Positions 16,648-24,823 of a stretch of DNA of 46,853 bases are shown here, piece by piece. The stretch is from an uncultured Curvibacter sp. GTDB taxonomy: Bacteria; Pseudomonadota; Gammaproteobacteria; Burkholderiales; Burkholderiaceae_C. How positions within the stretch are numbered: the first letter of the stretch is position 1; the number at the start of each line of letters is the position of its first letter. The DNA lies in the NCBI GenBank assembly GCA_903828535.1, contig CAIKMN010000022.1:1-46853 (forward strand), in the 5' to 3' direction. The notes beneath the pieces are model-generated. The model had not been told where the DNA came from and did no database searches. It saw only the letters and a list, made by a program, of their open reading frames with translations. The position numbers and the translations under genes are program-made.

Positions 16648-18603
16648 ATGCAGTTTCACCACCGCGGTTATGTTTCAGGCGACCCCAGGATCAAACCGGC
16701 TGCCGGTCATGGGGTGAATCGACCCAACGACATCCCCGACGAAATGGACGTGCTGATCGTCGGCACCGGCCCCGCCGCGGTCACGGTCGCGGCGCAACTG
16801 GCCCACTTTCCCGGCATCAACGTGCGCGCCATTGAGCGGCGCGAAGGCCGATTGACTCAAGGGCAAGCGGACGGCATTCAAGCGCGCTCGGTTGAAACCT
16901 TTCAGGCCTTTGGTTTTGCCAACGCCATCACGGACGAGGCTTACCGCAATGTAGAAATGTGCTTTTGGAAGCCTGACGAAAAGAACCCTGAGAACATTGT
17001 TCGGGTGTCCCGCGTGCCCGACGACGCGCACGGCGTGAGTGAATTTCCGCACATTTATGTGAACCAATCTCGCGTGTTGGATTATTTTCTGGGCTTTGCA
17101 GAAAACGCGCCAGGCAAAGTGGTGCCCGATTACGGCGTAGAGTTTCTCGGCCTCGACATCGACGACAACCCCGACAAAAACCCATACCCCGTGGCAGCAC
17201 GGATCCGCTACGTGGCAGGGCCACGCCAAGGCGAAGAGCGCACCGTCAAGGCGAAATACCTGGTCGGTGGTGACGGCGCTCGAAGCCAGGTTCGCGCCGC
17301 TCTGGGTCACCAGCTCGAAGGCGATGCGGCCCTGCACGCCTGGGGCGTCATCGACGTTTTGTGCAACACCGATTTCCCTGACTTCCAAGTCAAATGCTCG
17401 ATCCAGTCGCACAGCGCCGGCAATATTTTGTTGATTCCACGCGAAGGCGGCTACCTCTCCCGCCTGTACGTCGACCTCGGCAACCTCGATGAAAACGATG
17501 CGGGGAACATTCGGAAAACCCCTTTGGAGGCAATCATCCGCCGCGCGAATGCGATCCTTCATCCTTACACACTTGATGTGAAGCACATTGCATGGTGGTC
17601 GGTTTACGAAGTGGCGCACCGTGTCACGACGGGTTTTGACAACCTCCCTGTCGAGCAGGTTGGGGGCGGCAATCCGCATCAAGAACCACCACAACCTCCA
17701 AAACCAGAACGCCATCCCCGGGCCTTCATCATGGGTGACGCCTGCCACACGCACTCAGCCAAAGCCGGCCAAGGCATGAATGTGTCCATCCAAGACGGCT
17801 GGAACTTGTCTTGGAAACTGGCGGCAGTGCTGGAAGGCCGTGCCCCGGCCTCGCTGCTCAATACCTATTCCAGCGAACGCCGGGTGATAGCCCAAGACCT
17901 CATTAACTTCGACAAGGAATGGTCGACACTCATGGCCCGCCCCGTGGAGGAATGGGACGACCCACAAGACTTGGCCCGTTGGTACGAAAAAACCATCGAG
18001 TTCCCGATGGGGTTCATGACCCAGTACCCTAAAAATCAAATCGTGGCGGGGTCAGAACAACAGGCGCTCGCCAAAGGCTTCCCCATCGGCAAGCGTTTCA
18101 AGTCGGCCGAGGTCATGCGCCGTGCGGACAACCGCTGGCGTCATCTGGGTCACTTGCACGAGGCCGATGGCCGCTGGCGGGTCTATGTTTTTGCCGACCC
18201 CGCAGCGCCCGCCATCAGCGGCACCCCAACCGCTGAGTGGGCGGCTTGGTGGGCCAACGACCCCGAATCGCCTCGGGTTCTTTACACCCCGAAGTCCGGA
18301 GACACCGACGCCACCTTCGATACCAAGGTCATTTACCAACAGGACTACACGAAGGTGGAGCCTGGTGAGGTGCCGAACGCCTTTAAACCCACAAAAGCCC
18401 CTTATGGTCTGGTCGACGTGAATCAAATTTTCGCCTCAGGACACGGGCGTGACATCTTCCGAGACCGTGAGATTGACCGAGGCGGTGCCCTCGTTGTGGT
18501 TCGCCCCGATCAGTATGTAGCGGGTGTCTTTCCCATCGGTGCGCGTGAAGAGCTCAAGGCCTTTTTTGCCCAGCACCTTTTGCCCAGCACCTTTTGCCCT
18601 TGA
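16648..18603 (+). CDS. FAD-dependent aromatic monooxygenase (phenol hydroxylase / MobA type)
   Basis: A 651-residue single-component flavoprotein hydroxylase. The FAD dinucleotide motif is VLIVGTGPAA (residues 35-44), where the usual last Gly is Ala; its paralogue at 37708-39642 has GTGPAG. The DG motif (VGGDGARSQVR) and the GD motif (MGDACHTHSAKAGQGMN) are intact. The C-terminal thioredoxin-like dimerisation domain of phenol 2-monooxygenases ends with VVVRPDQYVAGVFPI. A proline-rich insert (GNPHQEPPQPPKPER) precedes the GD motif. It sits just upstream of the homoprotocatechuate operon and behind an IclR operator, so it may hydroxylate a hydroxyphenylacetate to 3,4-dihydroxyphenylacetate. That substrate is inference. 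The RBS is AAAGGAG. Confidence 0.82.
   Translation: MQFHHRGYVSGDPRIKPAAGHGVNRPNDIPDEMDVLIVGTGPAAVTVAAQLAHFPGINVRAIERREGRLTQGQADGIQARSVETFQAFGFANAITDEAYRNVEMCFWKPDEKNPENIVRVSRVPDDAHGVSEFPHIYVNQSRVLDYFLGFAENAPGKVVPDYGVEFLGLDIDDNPDKNPYPVAARIRYVAGPRQGEERTVKAKYLVGGDGARSQVRAALGHQLEGDAALHAWGVIDVLCNTDFPDFQVKCSIQSHSAGNILLIPREGGYLSRLYVDLGNLDENDAGNIRKTPLEAIIRRANAILHPYTLDVKHIAWWSVYEVAHRVTTGFDNLPVEQVGGGNPHQEPPQPPKPERHPRAFIMGDACHTHSAKAGQGMNVSIQDGWNLSWKLAAVLEGRAPASLLNTYSSERRVIAQDLINFDKEWSTLMARPVEEWDDPQDLARWYEKTIEFPMGFMTQYPKNQIVAGSEQQALAKGFPIGKRFKSAEVMRRADNRWRHLGHLHEADGRWRVYVFADPAAPAISGTPTAEWAAWWANDPESPRVLYTPKSGDTDATFDTKVIYQQDYTKVEPGEVPNAFKPTKAPYGLVDVNQIFASGHGRDIFRDREIDRGGALVVVRPDQYVAGVFPIGAREELKAFFAQHLLPSTFCP
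18564..18599 (+). repeat. 14-bp tandem repeat at the 3' end of the monooxygenase gene
   Basis: The unit TTTTGCCCAGCACC occurs at 18564-18577 and 18578-18591, and a third partial unit TTTTGCCC follows to 18599. Because 14 is not a multiple of 3, the copies are read in different frames. Loss of one unit would replace the present C-terminus with a longer one ending at a TAA about 37 bases downstream. Confidence 0.85.
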
Positions 18604-18665
18604 ACAAAGTGAGCCAAGATCAAGCGATTCAGGGGTAAGCATTTGATCGAATCGAATGTAAAGCA

Positions 18666-18692
18666 CTAAAATACTCACATATTAGTAATTAG
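18666..18692. promoter_or_regulatory. Candidate HpaR operator upstream of hpaG1
   Basis: An imperfect palindrome, CTAAAATACT (18666-18675) and AGTAATTAG (18684-18692), lies just before the first gene of the hpa operon. MarR-type HpaR represses hpa operons from such AT-rich palindromes in E. coli. Assignment by position and form only. Confidence 0.35.
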
Positions 18693-18701
18693 GGACAACG
18701 C

Positions 18702-19412
18702 ATGGCGCTCACCCCTTGGTCATCATTTTTTGACTTTGCACCTTACCGACTCTCCGGCGTGGTTTACGGCACGCTGATGAACCATGCCCCAGCCTTGGCC
18801 GCTTTGGGCAGCGCCGCCAGTGAAGCCCCTTACAAGGCCCCTCCCCAAGCGCCCGTTCTCTACATCAAACCACGCAATACCTTGGCCGTTGAAGGCGATA
18901 CAGTCGAGGTTCCTGAGGGCGTGCCTGAATTGGAAGTGGGCGCCGCCTTGGGCCTCGTCATCGGCCAAACTGCCTGTCGCTTGACGCGAGAAAACGCCCT
19001 CGATCATTTAGCGGGTTACACCGTGGTCAACGACCTCAGTGTGCCCCACGCCAACTTTTACCGCCCTTCGATTCAGTTCAAAGCCCACGATGGTTTTTGC
19101 CCCATCAGCCATCGCGTCACGGCGGCCCACGAAGTCAAAGATCCCAATCATTTGAAGGTCAAGGTCTGGGTCGACGGTCAGTTGGCGCAAGAGACCTCAA
19201 CCAACAACCGCGTGCGTGACGTCGAACAACTTTTGGTCGACGTGTCCGATTTCATGACGCTGCAACCGGGTGATGTGCTGATGATTGGCGTCTCCGCAGG
19301 CGCGCCCCTTGTCCGAGCCGGCCAGCGCGTTGACATTGAAATCGAGCAGGTTGGACGGCTTCAAAATCACTTGGTTGCCGCATCGAATTCCGCTTTGAGG
19401 GTGGCATCATGA
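18702..19412 (+). CDS. hpaG1: Homoprotocatechuate pathway isomerase/decarboxylase, subunit 1
   Basis: A 236-residue FAH-family protein matching the N-terminal half of E. coli HpaG: SGVVYGTLMNHAPALAALG, SEAPYKAPPQAPVLYIKPRNT, GYTVVNDLSVPHANFYRPSIQFKAHDGFCPI and LQPGDVLMIGVSAGAPLVRAG. In the pathway HpaG decarboxylates 5-oxo-pent-3-ene-1,2,5-tricarboxylate and isomerises the product, in the cytoplasm. The two halves are separate genes here, as in several Burkholderiales. The E-x-E metal pair of FAH enzymes is not conserved in this half (EVGAALGLVIG), so catalysis likely resides in the partner. It overlaps hpaG2 by 4 bases (ATGA), implying translational coupling. Confidence 0.9.
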   Translation: MALTPWSSFFDFAPYRLSGVVYGTLMNHAPALAALGSAASEAPYKAPPQAPVLYIKPRNTLAVEGDTVEVPEGVPELEVGAALGLVIGQTACRLTRENALDHLAGYTVVNDLSVPHANFYRPSIQFKAHDGFCPISHRVTAAHEVKDPNHLKVKVWVDGQLAQETSTNNRVRDVEQLLVDVSDFMTLQPGDVLMIGVSAGAPLVRAGQRVDIEIEQVGRLQNHLVAASNSALRVAS

Positions 19413-20203
19413 ACCGAGCCCCAGCCCCAGTCCCTGCTCCCAAAGCCATCGTGGCCTACGCTGGCGCCATTCATTCAGCGACCCCTGCCCCCCAAGGCCT
19501 TCGGCTCAGTGATGGTCGTGTGGTGGCCGAAGAGTCCGTGGTGTGGTTGCCGCCTTTTGAAGTCGGCACTGTCATTGCGCTGGGTTTGAATTACGCTGAC
19601 CACCTGAAAGAATTGTCCAAAGAGTTGACGGTCACCACCCAAGATGCGCCCTTGGTTTTTCTCAAAGGCCCCGGCGCCTTGATCGGCCACCGCGGTCAAA
19701 CCCGCCGCCCCCGAGACGCCACCTACATGCACTACGAATGCGAGTTGGCGGTGGTGATTGGGCAGCCTGCCAAAGGCGTTAAAGCCGCCAACGCCATGGC
19801 CCATGTAGCCGGCTATACCGTTTGCAACGACTACGCCATTCGCGACTACCTAGAGAACTGGTACCGCCCCAATTTGCGTGTCAAAAATCGCGACGGCGGC
19901 ACGGTCTTGGGCCCTTGGCTGGTGGATGCCAGCGCCGTGCCCGACCCGCATCAATTGGCACTGAGAACCTATGTGAACGGCAAACTAACTCAGCAAGGCT
20001 CGACCGCGAACATGGTCAACAACATTCCAACGCTGATTGAATACCTGAGCAGTTTCATGACCCTTTTGCCTGGCGATGTCATCTTGACCGGCACCCCAGA
20101 AGGGGTCGTGAACGTCAACGTCGGCGATGAGGTTGTGACTGAAATTGAGGGCATCGGTCGCTTGGTCAACACCCTCGTGGGCGATGAACTTTTTGGACGT
20201 TAA
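19409..20203 (+). CDS. hpaG2: Homoprotocatechuate pathway isomerase/decarboxylase, subunit 2
   Basis: A 264-residue FAH-fold enzyme corresponding to the C-terminal half of HpaG. The family blocks are IALGLNYADHLKEL, DAPLVFLKGPGALIG, MHYECELAVVIG (metal ligands Glu-x-Glu), AGYTVCNDYAIRDYLENWYRPNLRVKNRDGG (including the ligand Asp) and LLPGDVILTGTPEGV. With subunit 1 it carries out 5-oxo-pent-3-ene-1,2,5-tricarboxylate decarboxylase and 2-hydroxyhepta-2,4-diene-1,7-dioate isomerase activity. The start overlaps the hpaG1 stop codon. All metal ligands are present, so this is the active half. Confidence 0.93.
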   Translation: MNRAPAPVPAPKAIVAYAGAIHSATPAPQGLRLSDGRVVAEESVVWLPPFEVGTVIALGLNYADHLKELSKELTVTTQDAPLVFLKGPGALIGHRGQTRRPRDATYMHYECELAVVIGQPAKGVKAANAMAHVAGYTVCNDYAIRDYLENWYRPNLRVKNRDGGTVLGPWLVDASAVPDPHQLALRTYVNGKLTQQGSTANMVNNIPTLIEYLSSFMTLLPGDVILTGTPEGVVNVNVGDEVVTEIEGIGRLVNTLVGDELFGR

Positions 20204-20239
20204 CCCACCGGTCGAAAAATTGAATTGAAGGACTTACCC

Positions 20240-21709
20240 ATGCGCATAGATCACCTCATCAATGGCCAATCGGTGCCAGGCAAAACCTATTTTGAAACCA
20301 TCAACCCCGCCACTCAGGAAGTATTGGCCGAGGTGGCTTCGGGCGGCGAGGCCGAGGTGAATGCCGCGGTGGCAGCGGCTAAAGCCGCCTTCCCTGCTTG
20401 GGCCAACAAACCAGCGGTAGAGCGCGCCAAGCTGATTCGCAAGCTGGGCGACCTGATAGCCCAACAGGCGCCTGAAATTGCACAAACGGAGACCCAAGAC
20501 ACCGGCCAGGTCATCAGCCAAACCGGCAAGCAATTGATTCCCCGTGCTGCCGACAATTTTTATTATTTCGCTGAAATGTGCACCCGGGTCGACGGCCACA
20601 CCTACCCCACCCCGACCCATTTGAACTACACCCTGTTCCACCCTGTTGGCGTGTGCGCGCTCATTTCACCCTGGAATGTGCCCTTCATGACGTCGACCTG
20701 GAAAGTGGCGCCCTGCCTGGCTTTTGGCAACACGGCCGTTTTAAAAATGAGCGAACTCAGCCCCATGACGGCTGCTCGTTTGGGCGAGTTGGCGTTGGAG
20801 GCCGGCATCCCTGCCGGCGTGCTCAACTTGGTTCATGGCTACGGTCAAAACGCCGGAGAACCCTTGGTGTCACACCCCGATGTGCGGGCCATTTCGTTCA
20901 CTGGCTCCACCGTCACCGGCAACCGCATCGTGAAGTCGGCTGGCCTCAAAAAGTTCAGCATGGAACTTGGCGGCAAGAGCCCCTTCGTCATCTTTGAAGA
21001 CGCCGACCTCGACCGCGCCTTGGATGCGGCCCTCTTCATGATCTTCAGCAACAACGGCGAACGTTGCACAGCGGGCAGCCGCATTTTGGTGCAGCAAAGC
21101 ATTTATGCCGACTTCGCTGCCAAGTTTGCTGAGCGCGCCAAACGCATCCCCGTGGGTGACCCCTTGGACGAAAAAACCATCGTCGGCCCGATGATCAGCC
21201 AAGGCCATTTGGCCAAGGTGCGCAGTTACATCGAACTCGGCCCCAAAGAAGGGGCGACCCTGTTGTGCGGCGGCCTTGAGAAACCCGCCTATGCCCCCGA
21301 TCTGCCAGCCCATGTTCGACACGGCAACTACGTTTGGCCCACCGTGTTTGCCGATGTAGACAACCGCATGAAAATCGCCCAAGAAGAAATCTTTGGCCCC
21401 GTGGCTTGCTTGATTCCGTTCAAAGACGAGGCCGACGCCATCGCCAAGGCGAATGACATTGAGTACGGCTTGTCGAGTTATGTCTGGACTGAAAACATAG
21501 GCAAGGCCCACCGCGTCGCGGCGGCAGTTGAGGCGGGCATGTGTTTTGTGAACAGCCAAAACGTGCGCGATCTGCGTCAACCTTTTGGTGGCACCAAGGC
21601 CAGCGGCACAGGCCGTGAGGGGGGCACTTGGAGTTACGAAGTGTTTTGTGAACCCAAAAACGTCGCTGTGTCGATGGGCTCGCACCACATTCCCCATTGG
21701 GGAGTTTGA
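20240..21709 (+). CDS. hpaE: 5-carboxymethyl-2-hydroxymuconic semialdehyde dehydrogenase
   Basis: A 489-residue NAD-dependent aldehyde dehydrogenase. The catalytic cysteine is in NNGERCTAGSRI and the general base Glu in MELGGKSP; the cofactor-loop block is FTGSTVTGNRI. The N-terminal MRIDHLINGQSVPGKTYFETINPATQEVLAEVASG is typical of HpaE. It oxidises the semialdehyde made by HpaD to 5-carboxymethyl-2-hydroxymuconate. ATG 20240 is preferred because GAAGGA (20227-20232) lies at good distance; an in-frame TTG at 20225 is unlikely. It sits between hpaG2 and hpaD in a plus-strand operon with short gaps. Confidence 0.93.
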   Translation: MRIDHLINGQSVPGKTYFETINPATQEVLAEVASGGEAEVNAAVAAAKAAFPAWANKPAVERAKLIRKLGDLIAQQAPEIAQTETQDTGQVISQTGKQLIPRAADNFYYFAEMCTRVDGHTYPTPTHLNYTLFHPVGVCALISPWNVPFMTSTWKVAPCLAFGNTAVLKMSELSPMTAARLGELALEAGIPAGVLNLVHGYGQNAGEPLVSHPDVRAISFTGSTVTGNRIVKSAGLKKFSMELGGKSPFVIFEDADLDRALDAALFMIFSNNGERCTAGSRILVQQSIYADFAAKFAERAKRIPVGDPLDEKTIVGPMISQGHLAKVRSYIELGPKEGATLLCGGLEKPAYAPDLPAHVRHGNYVWPTVFADVDNRMKIAQEEIFGPVACLIPFKDEADAIAKANDIEYGLSSYVWTENIGKAHRVAAAVEAGMCFVNSQNVRDLRQPFGGTKASGTGREGGTWSYEVFCEPKNVAVSMGSHHIPHWGV

Positions 21710-21732
21710 CCAAACGTCTACGAAAGTAATTT

Positions 21733-22659
21733 ATGGGCCAACTTGCTTTAGCCGCCAAAATCACCCACGTGCCGAGCATGTACTTGAGCGAGTTGCCAGG
21801 CCCGCGCCAAGGCACCCGGCAAGATGCCTTGGACGGTCACCTTGAAATCAGCCGCCGTTGCCGCGCACTGGGTGTCGACACGCTGGTGGTTTTTGACACG
21901 CATTGGTTGGTCAACGCCAATTACCACATCAACTGCGCGCCGCATTTCAAAGGCGAGTACACCAGCAACGAGCTGCCCCATTTCATCAAAAACATGGGTT
22001 TTGAGGCCAAGGGCAACCCGCAACTTGGGCGCCTGTTGGCAAAAGTCGCCACGGAATACGGTGTCGAAACGCTGGCGCATGACAGCACCACCTTGAACCC
22101 AGAGTACGGCACGCTGGTGCCACTGCGCTACATGAACGACGACCAACATTTCAAGGTGGTCTCGGTGTCGGCCTTGTGCATGGCGCACTACCTCAACGAC
22201 AGCGCGCGCTTGGGCTGGGCTTTTCGCCGCGCCATCGAAGAACAGTACGACGGCAAGGTGGCTTTTTTGGCCAGCGGCTCGCTCACGCATCGGTTTGCAC
22301 AAAACGGTTTGGCGCCCGAGTTTGCCTTCAAAATTTGGAGCCCCTTCTTAGAGCAGCTTGACAAACAGGTGCTTCAAATGTGGCATCAACGCGAGTGGAA
22401 AGCCTTCTGCGAAATGCTGCCCGAGTACGCCAGCAAAGGCCACGGTGAGGGTTTCATGCACGACACCGCGATGCTGATGGGCGCCCTGGGTTGGTCGGCT
22501 TATGAAGGCAACGCCGAAGTCGTGACGCCCTACTTCGGCGCTTCGGGGACCGGTCAAATCAATGCGGTATTTGAAGTCACACCGCAAGACGGTGCTCAAG
22601 TGCCTTCGGCCATGGCCAGCCGAGCAGAAGGCTACACGGCGGTCAGTGCCCGTCTCTAA
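21733..22659 (+). CDS. hpaD: 3,4-dihydroxyphenylacetate 2,3-dioxygenase (class III extradiol)
   Basis: A 308-residue LigB-type non-haem iron dioxygenase that opens the ring of homoprotocatechuate beside the hydroxyls. It closely follows enteric HpaD/HpcB: MGQLALAAKITHVPSMYLSELPGPRQG, DTLVVFDTHWLVNANYHINC, KGEYTSNELPHFI and VAFLASGSLTHRF. The iron-ligand histidines in KITHVPS (H12) and FDTHW are present. This differs from the vicinal-oxygen-chelate (class I/II) homoprotocatechuate dioxygenases of Arthrobacter/Brevibacterium. It is the ring-cleavage step of the operon, which it shares with hpaE and hpaF. Confidence 0.95.
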   Translation: MGQLALAAKITHVPSMYLSELPGPRQGTRQDALDGHLEISRRCRALGVDTLVVFDTHWLVNANYHINCAPHFKGEYTSNELPHFIKNMGFEAKGNPQLGRLLAKVATEYGVETLAHDSTTLNPEYGTLVPLRYMNDDQHFKVVSVSALCMAHYLNDSARLGWAFRRAIEEQYDGKVAFLASGSLTHRFAQNGLAPEFAFKIWSPFLEQLDKQVLQMWHQREWKAFCEMLPEYASKGHGEGFMHDTAMLMGALGWSAYEGNAEVVTPYFGASGTGQINAVFEVTPQDGAQVPSAMASRAEGYTAVSARL

Positions 22660-22683
22660 TGCCCGCATTACCAGGAATCCTTT

Positions 22684-23115
22684 ATGCCCCACTTGGTCAT
22701 TCTTTACACCGGTCAACTCGATGTTGAAGTCAACATGACCGACCTGTGTCGTCAACTCGCCGATGCCATGTTGACGGTGCAAGATGAGGCCGGTAAGCCC
22801 GTGTTCCCCAAGGGCGGCGTGCGCGTCTTGGCTTACCCTGCACCCCACTTTGCGGTCTCCGATGGCGGTGCCGCGGGCCTCGCTGCGACGGGTTCCAGTG
22901 ATTACGCTTTTGTCTATTTGAATTTGCGCATGGGCCGGGGCCGTTCAGAGGCGACCCAACAACAGGCCGGCAAGGCTTTGGTGGAGGTGACTCACCAATT
23001 CTTCGCCCCCGTCATGGCCAAGCGCTACATCGGCGTGACGCTGCAAATTGACGTTGGCCCAGAAGTCTTTGACGCCAAACACAGCAACATCCATCCGCTT
23101 TTCCAAAAGATTTGA
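22684..23115 (+). CDS. hpaF: 5-carboxymethyl-2-hydroxymuconate delta-isomerase
   Basis: A 143-residue member of the tautomerase (4-oxalocrotonate tautomerase/MIF) superfamily. The second residue is proline (MPHLVILYT), which after Met removal is the catalytic N-terminal base. The conserved [18 protein letters not shown] block and the C-terminal NIHPLFQKI match enteric CHMI (126 residues). A slightly longer loop around 45-70 explains the extra length. It ketonises the product of HpaE for decarboxylation by HpaG. It ends 2 bases before the hpaH start codon, so the two are translationally linked. Confidence 0.92.
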   Translation: MPHLVILYTGQLDVEVNMTDLCRQLADAMLTVQDEAGKPVFPKGGVRVLAYPAPHFAVSDGGAAGLAATGSSDYAFVYLNLRMGRGRSEATQQQAGKALVEVTHQFFAPVMAKRYIGVTLQIDVGPEVFDAKHSNIHPLFQKI

Positions 23116-23117
23116 AC

Positions 23118-23939
23118 ATGTCCGTTTTCACCGAAACTCAAATACAAGCACTCGCCCGCGAACTGGATCAGTCTGAAAAGTCTCGCGTCCAAATTGAGCA
23201 CTTCTCCAAACGGTTTTCTGGCATGACCATTGAAGATGGTTACCGCATCAACCGGGCTTGGGTGGCGATGCAACGTGCAGCGGGTCGCCAAATCATTGGT
23301 CACAAAATTGGCCTGACCAGCCGGGCCATGCAGCAATCCAGTCAGATTGACGAGCCCGACTATGGCACCTTGTTTGATTTCATGCGTTACGACTGCACCC
23401 CGGGTCAGGTGTTGGACATTCCAGTCAATCGGTTCATCGCGCCACGGGTTGAGGTGGAATTGGCTTTCGTTCTTAAAAACGAATTGCGTGGCCCCAACGT
23501 GACCCTCGAACAGGTTTTGGAGGCGACCGACTACGTCACGCCCGCCATCGAAATCATCGACGCCCGCATCGAGCAATTCGATCGACACACCAAAGCGATG
23601 CGCAAGGTGTTTGACACCATCAGCGACAACGCGGCCAACGCGGGCATCGTGCTCGGTGCCAATCGGATGGATCCGCACACCACTGATCTGCCTTGGTGCG
23701 GCGCCATTTTGCGTTTAAACAACGTCGTTGAAGAAACCGGTCTGGCCGCTGGTGTGCAAGGCCATCCGGCCATCGGAATTGCTTGGTTGGCCAACAAACT
23801 CGCGCCGTGGGGCGAGCATTTAGAGGCTGGCGAAATCGTCTTAGCGGGCTCGTTCACCAAGCCCCTTGCAGCCAAAGCGGGCGATGAATTTGATGCCGAT
23901 TACGGCCCTTTGGGTCAATTGAAGTTTCGATTTGTTTGA
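23118..23939 (+). CDS. hpaH: 2-oxo-hepta-3-ene-1,7-dioate hydratase
   Basis: A 273-residue hydratase of the MhpD/HpaH family. Family blocks: [45 protein letters not shown] (E-x-E metal pair), [12 protein letters not shown] (third ligand Asp), [16 protein letters not shown] and [22 protein letters not shown]. It adds water to 2-oxo-hept-3-ene-1,7-dioate to give 4-hydroxy-2-oxoheptanedioate for HpaI. ATG 23118 is chosen; the in-frame TTG at 23112 overlaps the hpaF stop and has no better RBS. It gives a useful intact reference for the exported, ligand-poor relative at 4469-5347. Confidence 0.94.
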   Translation: MSVFTETQIQALARELDQSEKSRVQIEHFSKRFSGMTIEDGYRINRAWVAMQRAAGRQIIGHKIGLTSRAMQQSSQIDEPDYGTLFDFMRYDCTPGQVLDIPVNRFIAPRVEVELAFVLKNELRGPNVTLEQVLEATDYVTPAIEIIDARIEQFDRHTKAMRKVFDTISDNAANAGIVLGANRMDPHTTDLPWCGAILRLNNVVEETGLAAGVQGHPAIGIAWLANKLAPWGEHLEAGEIVLAGSFTKPLAAKAGDEFDADYGPLGQLKFRFV

Positions 23940-23949
23940 AGGAATCGCG

Positions 23950-24789
23950 ATGCAAATCACCCCTAATCAGTTTCGCGATGCTTTGCGGGCAGGCCAAACC
24001 CAAATCGGTTTGTGGGTTGGCTTGGCCGATGCCAATGTCGCAGAAGCCTTGGCCCCGGCCGGATTCGACTGGCTGCTGCTGGATGCCGAACACGCACCGA
24101 ACAACGTTCGCACCATCCTCGAGCAACTCCGCGCCGTCGCGCCCTACCCCGTTCACCCCATTGTTCGCCCCGTACAAGCCGACGTTAATTTGGTGAAACA
24201 GTATTTGGACATCGGCGCTCAAACCTTGTTGATTCCCATGATCGACACGCCGGAGCAGGCCGAGCGCATGGTCAAGGCCATGCGCTACCCGCCTCATGGC
24301 ATTCGAGGCGTTGGGGCGGCACTGGCAAGGGCCTCGCGTTGGAACCAAGTCACCAATTACTTGAACCAAGCCGATGACCACCTGTGCCTCTTGGTCCAAG
24401 CCGAAACCCCGCTCGCCATCCAAAATTTGAAAGCGATTGCAGAAGTCGAGGGCGTTGATGGTGTCTTCTTTGGTCCCGCCGATTTATCGGCCTCGATGGG
24501 TTTCAGAGGTCAACCCGGCCACCCCGAAGTCGTCAAAACCATTTTGGAAGGCATTGCCACTGTGCGCGCTGCGGGCAAAGCCGCCGGCATCTTGATGGCG
24601 GACCCCAAAATGGTCAGGCAGTATTTAGACGCTGGGGCCCAGTTTGTCGCGGTCGGCGTGGACACCACCTTGCTGGTGCGCGCCGCGACCGATTTAGCGG
24701 CTGCCTTCAAGGGGAATACCCCCTTGAAAAGTTCAAGCACCCGCGCCTCGGCTCAAGCCCCCGTTGATTCATCGCCCCGGGTTTATTGA
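23950..24789 (+). CDS. hpaI: 4-hydroxy-2-oxoheptanedioate aldolase
   Basis: A 279-residue class II pyruvate aldolase of the HpcH/HpaI family. The conserved [14 protein letters not shown] block carries the catalytic His (H48), HPIVRP gives the pyruvate-binding Arg, and [12 protein letters not shown] and [12 protein letters not shown] complete the (beta/alpha)8 barrel. It splits 4-hydroxy-2-oxoheptanedioate to pyruvate and succinate semialdehyde, ending the pathway. ATG 23950 is preceded by GAAGGA. The C-terminal tail of about 20 residues ([19 protein letters not shown]) is Ser/Ala-rich and probably disordered. Confidence 0.94.
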   Translation: MQITPNQFRDALRAGQTQIGLWVGLADANVAEALAPAGFDWLLLDAEHAPNNVRTILEQLRAVAPYPVHPIVRPVQADVNLVKQYLDIGAQTLLIPMIDTPEQAERMVKAMRYPPHGIRGVGAALARASRWNQVTNYLNQADDHLCLLVQAETPLAIQNLKAIAEVEGVDGVFFGPADLSASMGFRGQPGHPEVVKTILEGIATVRAAGKAAGILMADPKMVRQYLDAGAQFVAVGVDTTLLVRAATDLAAAFKGNTPLKSSSTRASAQAPVDSSPRVY

Positions 24790-24823
24790 GTGCATGGTGT
24801 GGATTGAAACAGGAGCGCCCGGC

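Noticed and set aside
16648-18603. Frameshift at the end of the first monooxygenase
   Set aside because: The 14-bp repeat changes the last residues, but the catalytic domain and most of the C-terminal domain are intact, so it is not called a pseudogene.
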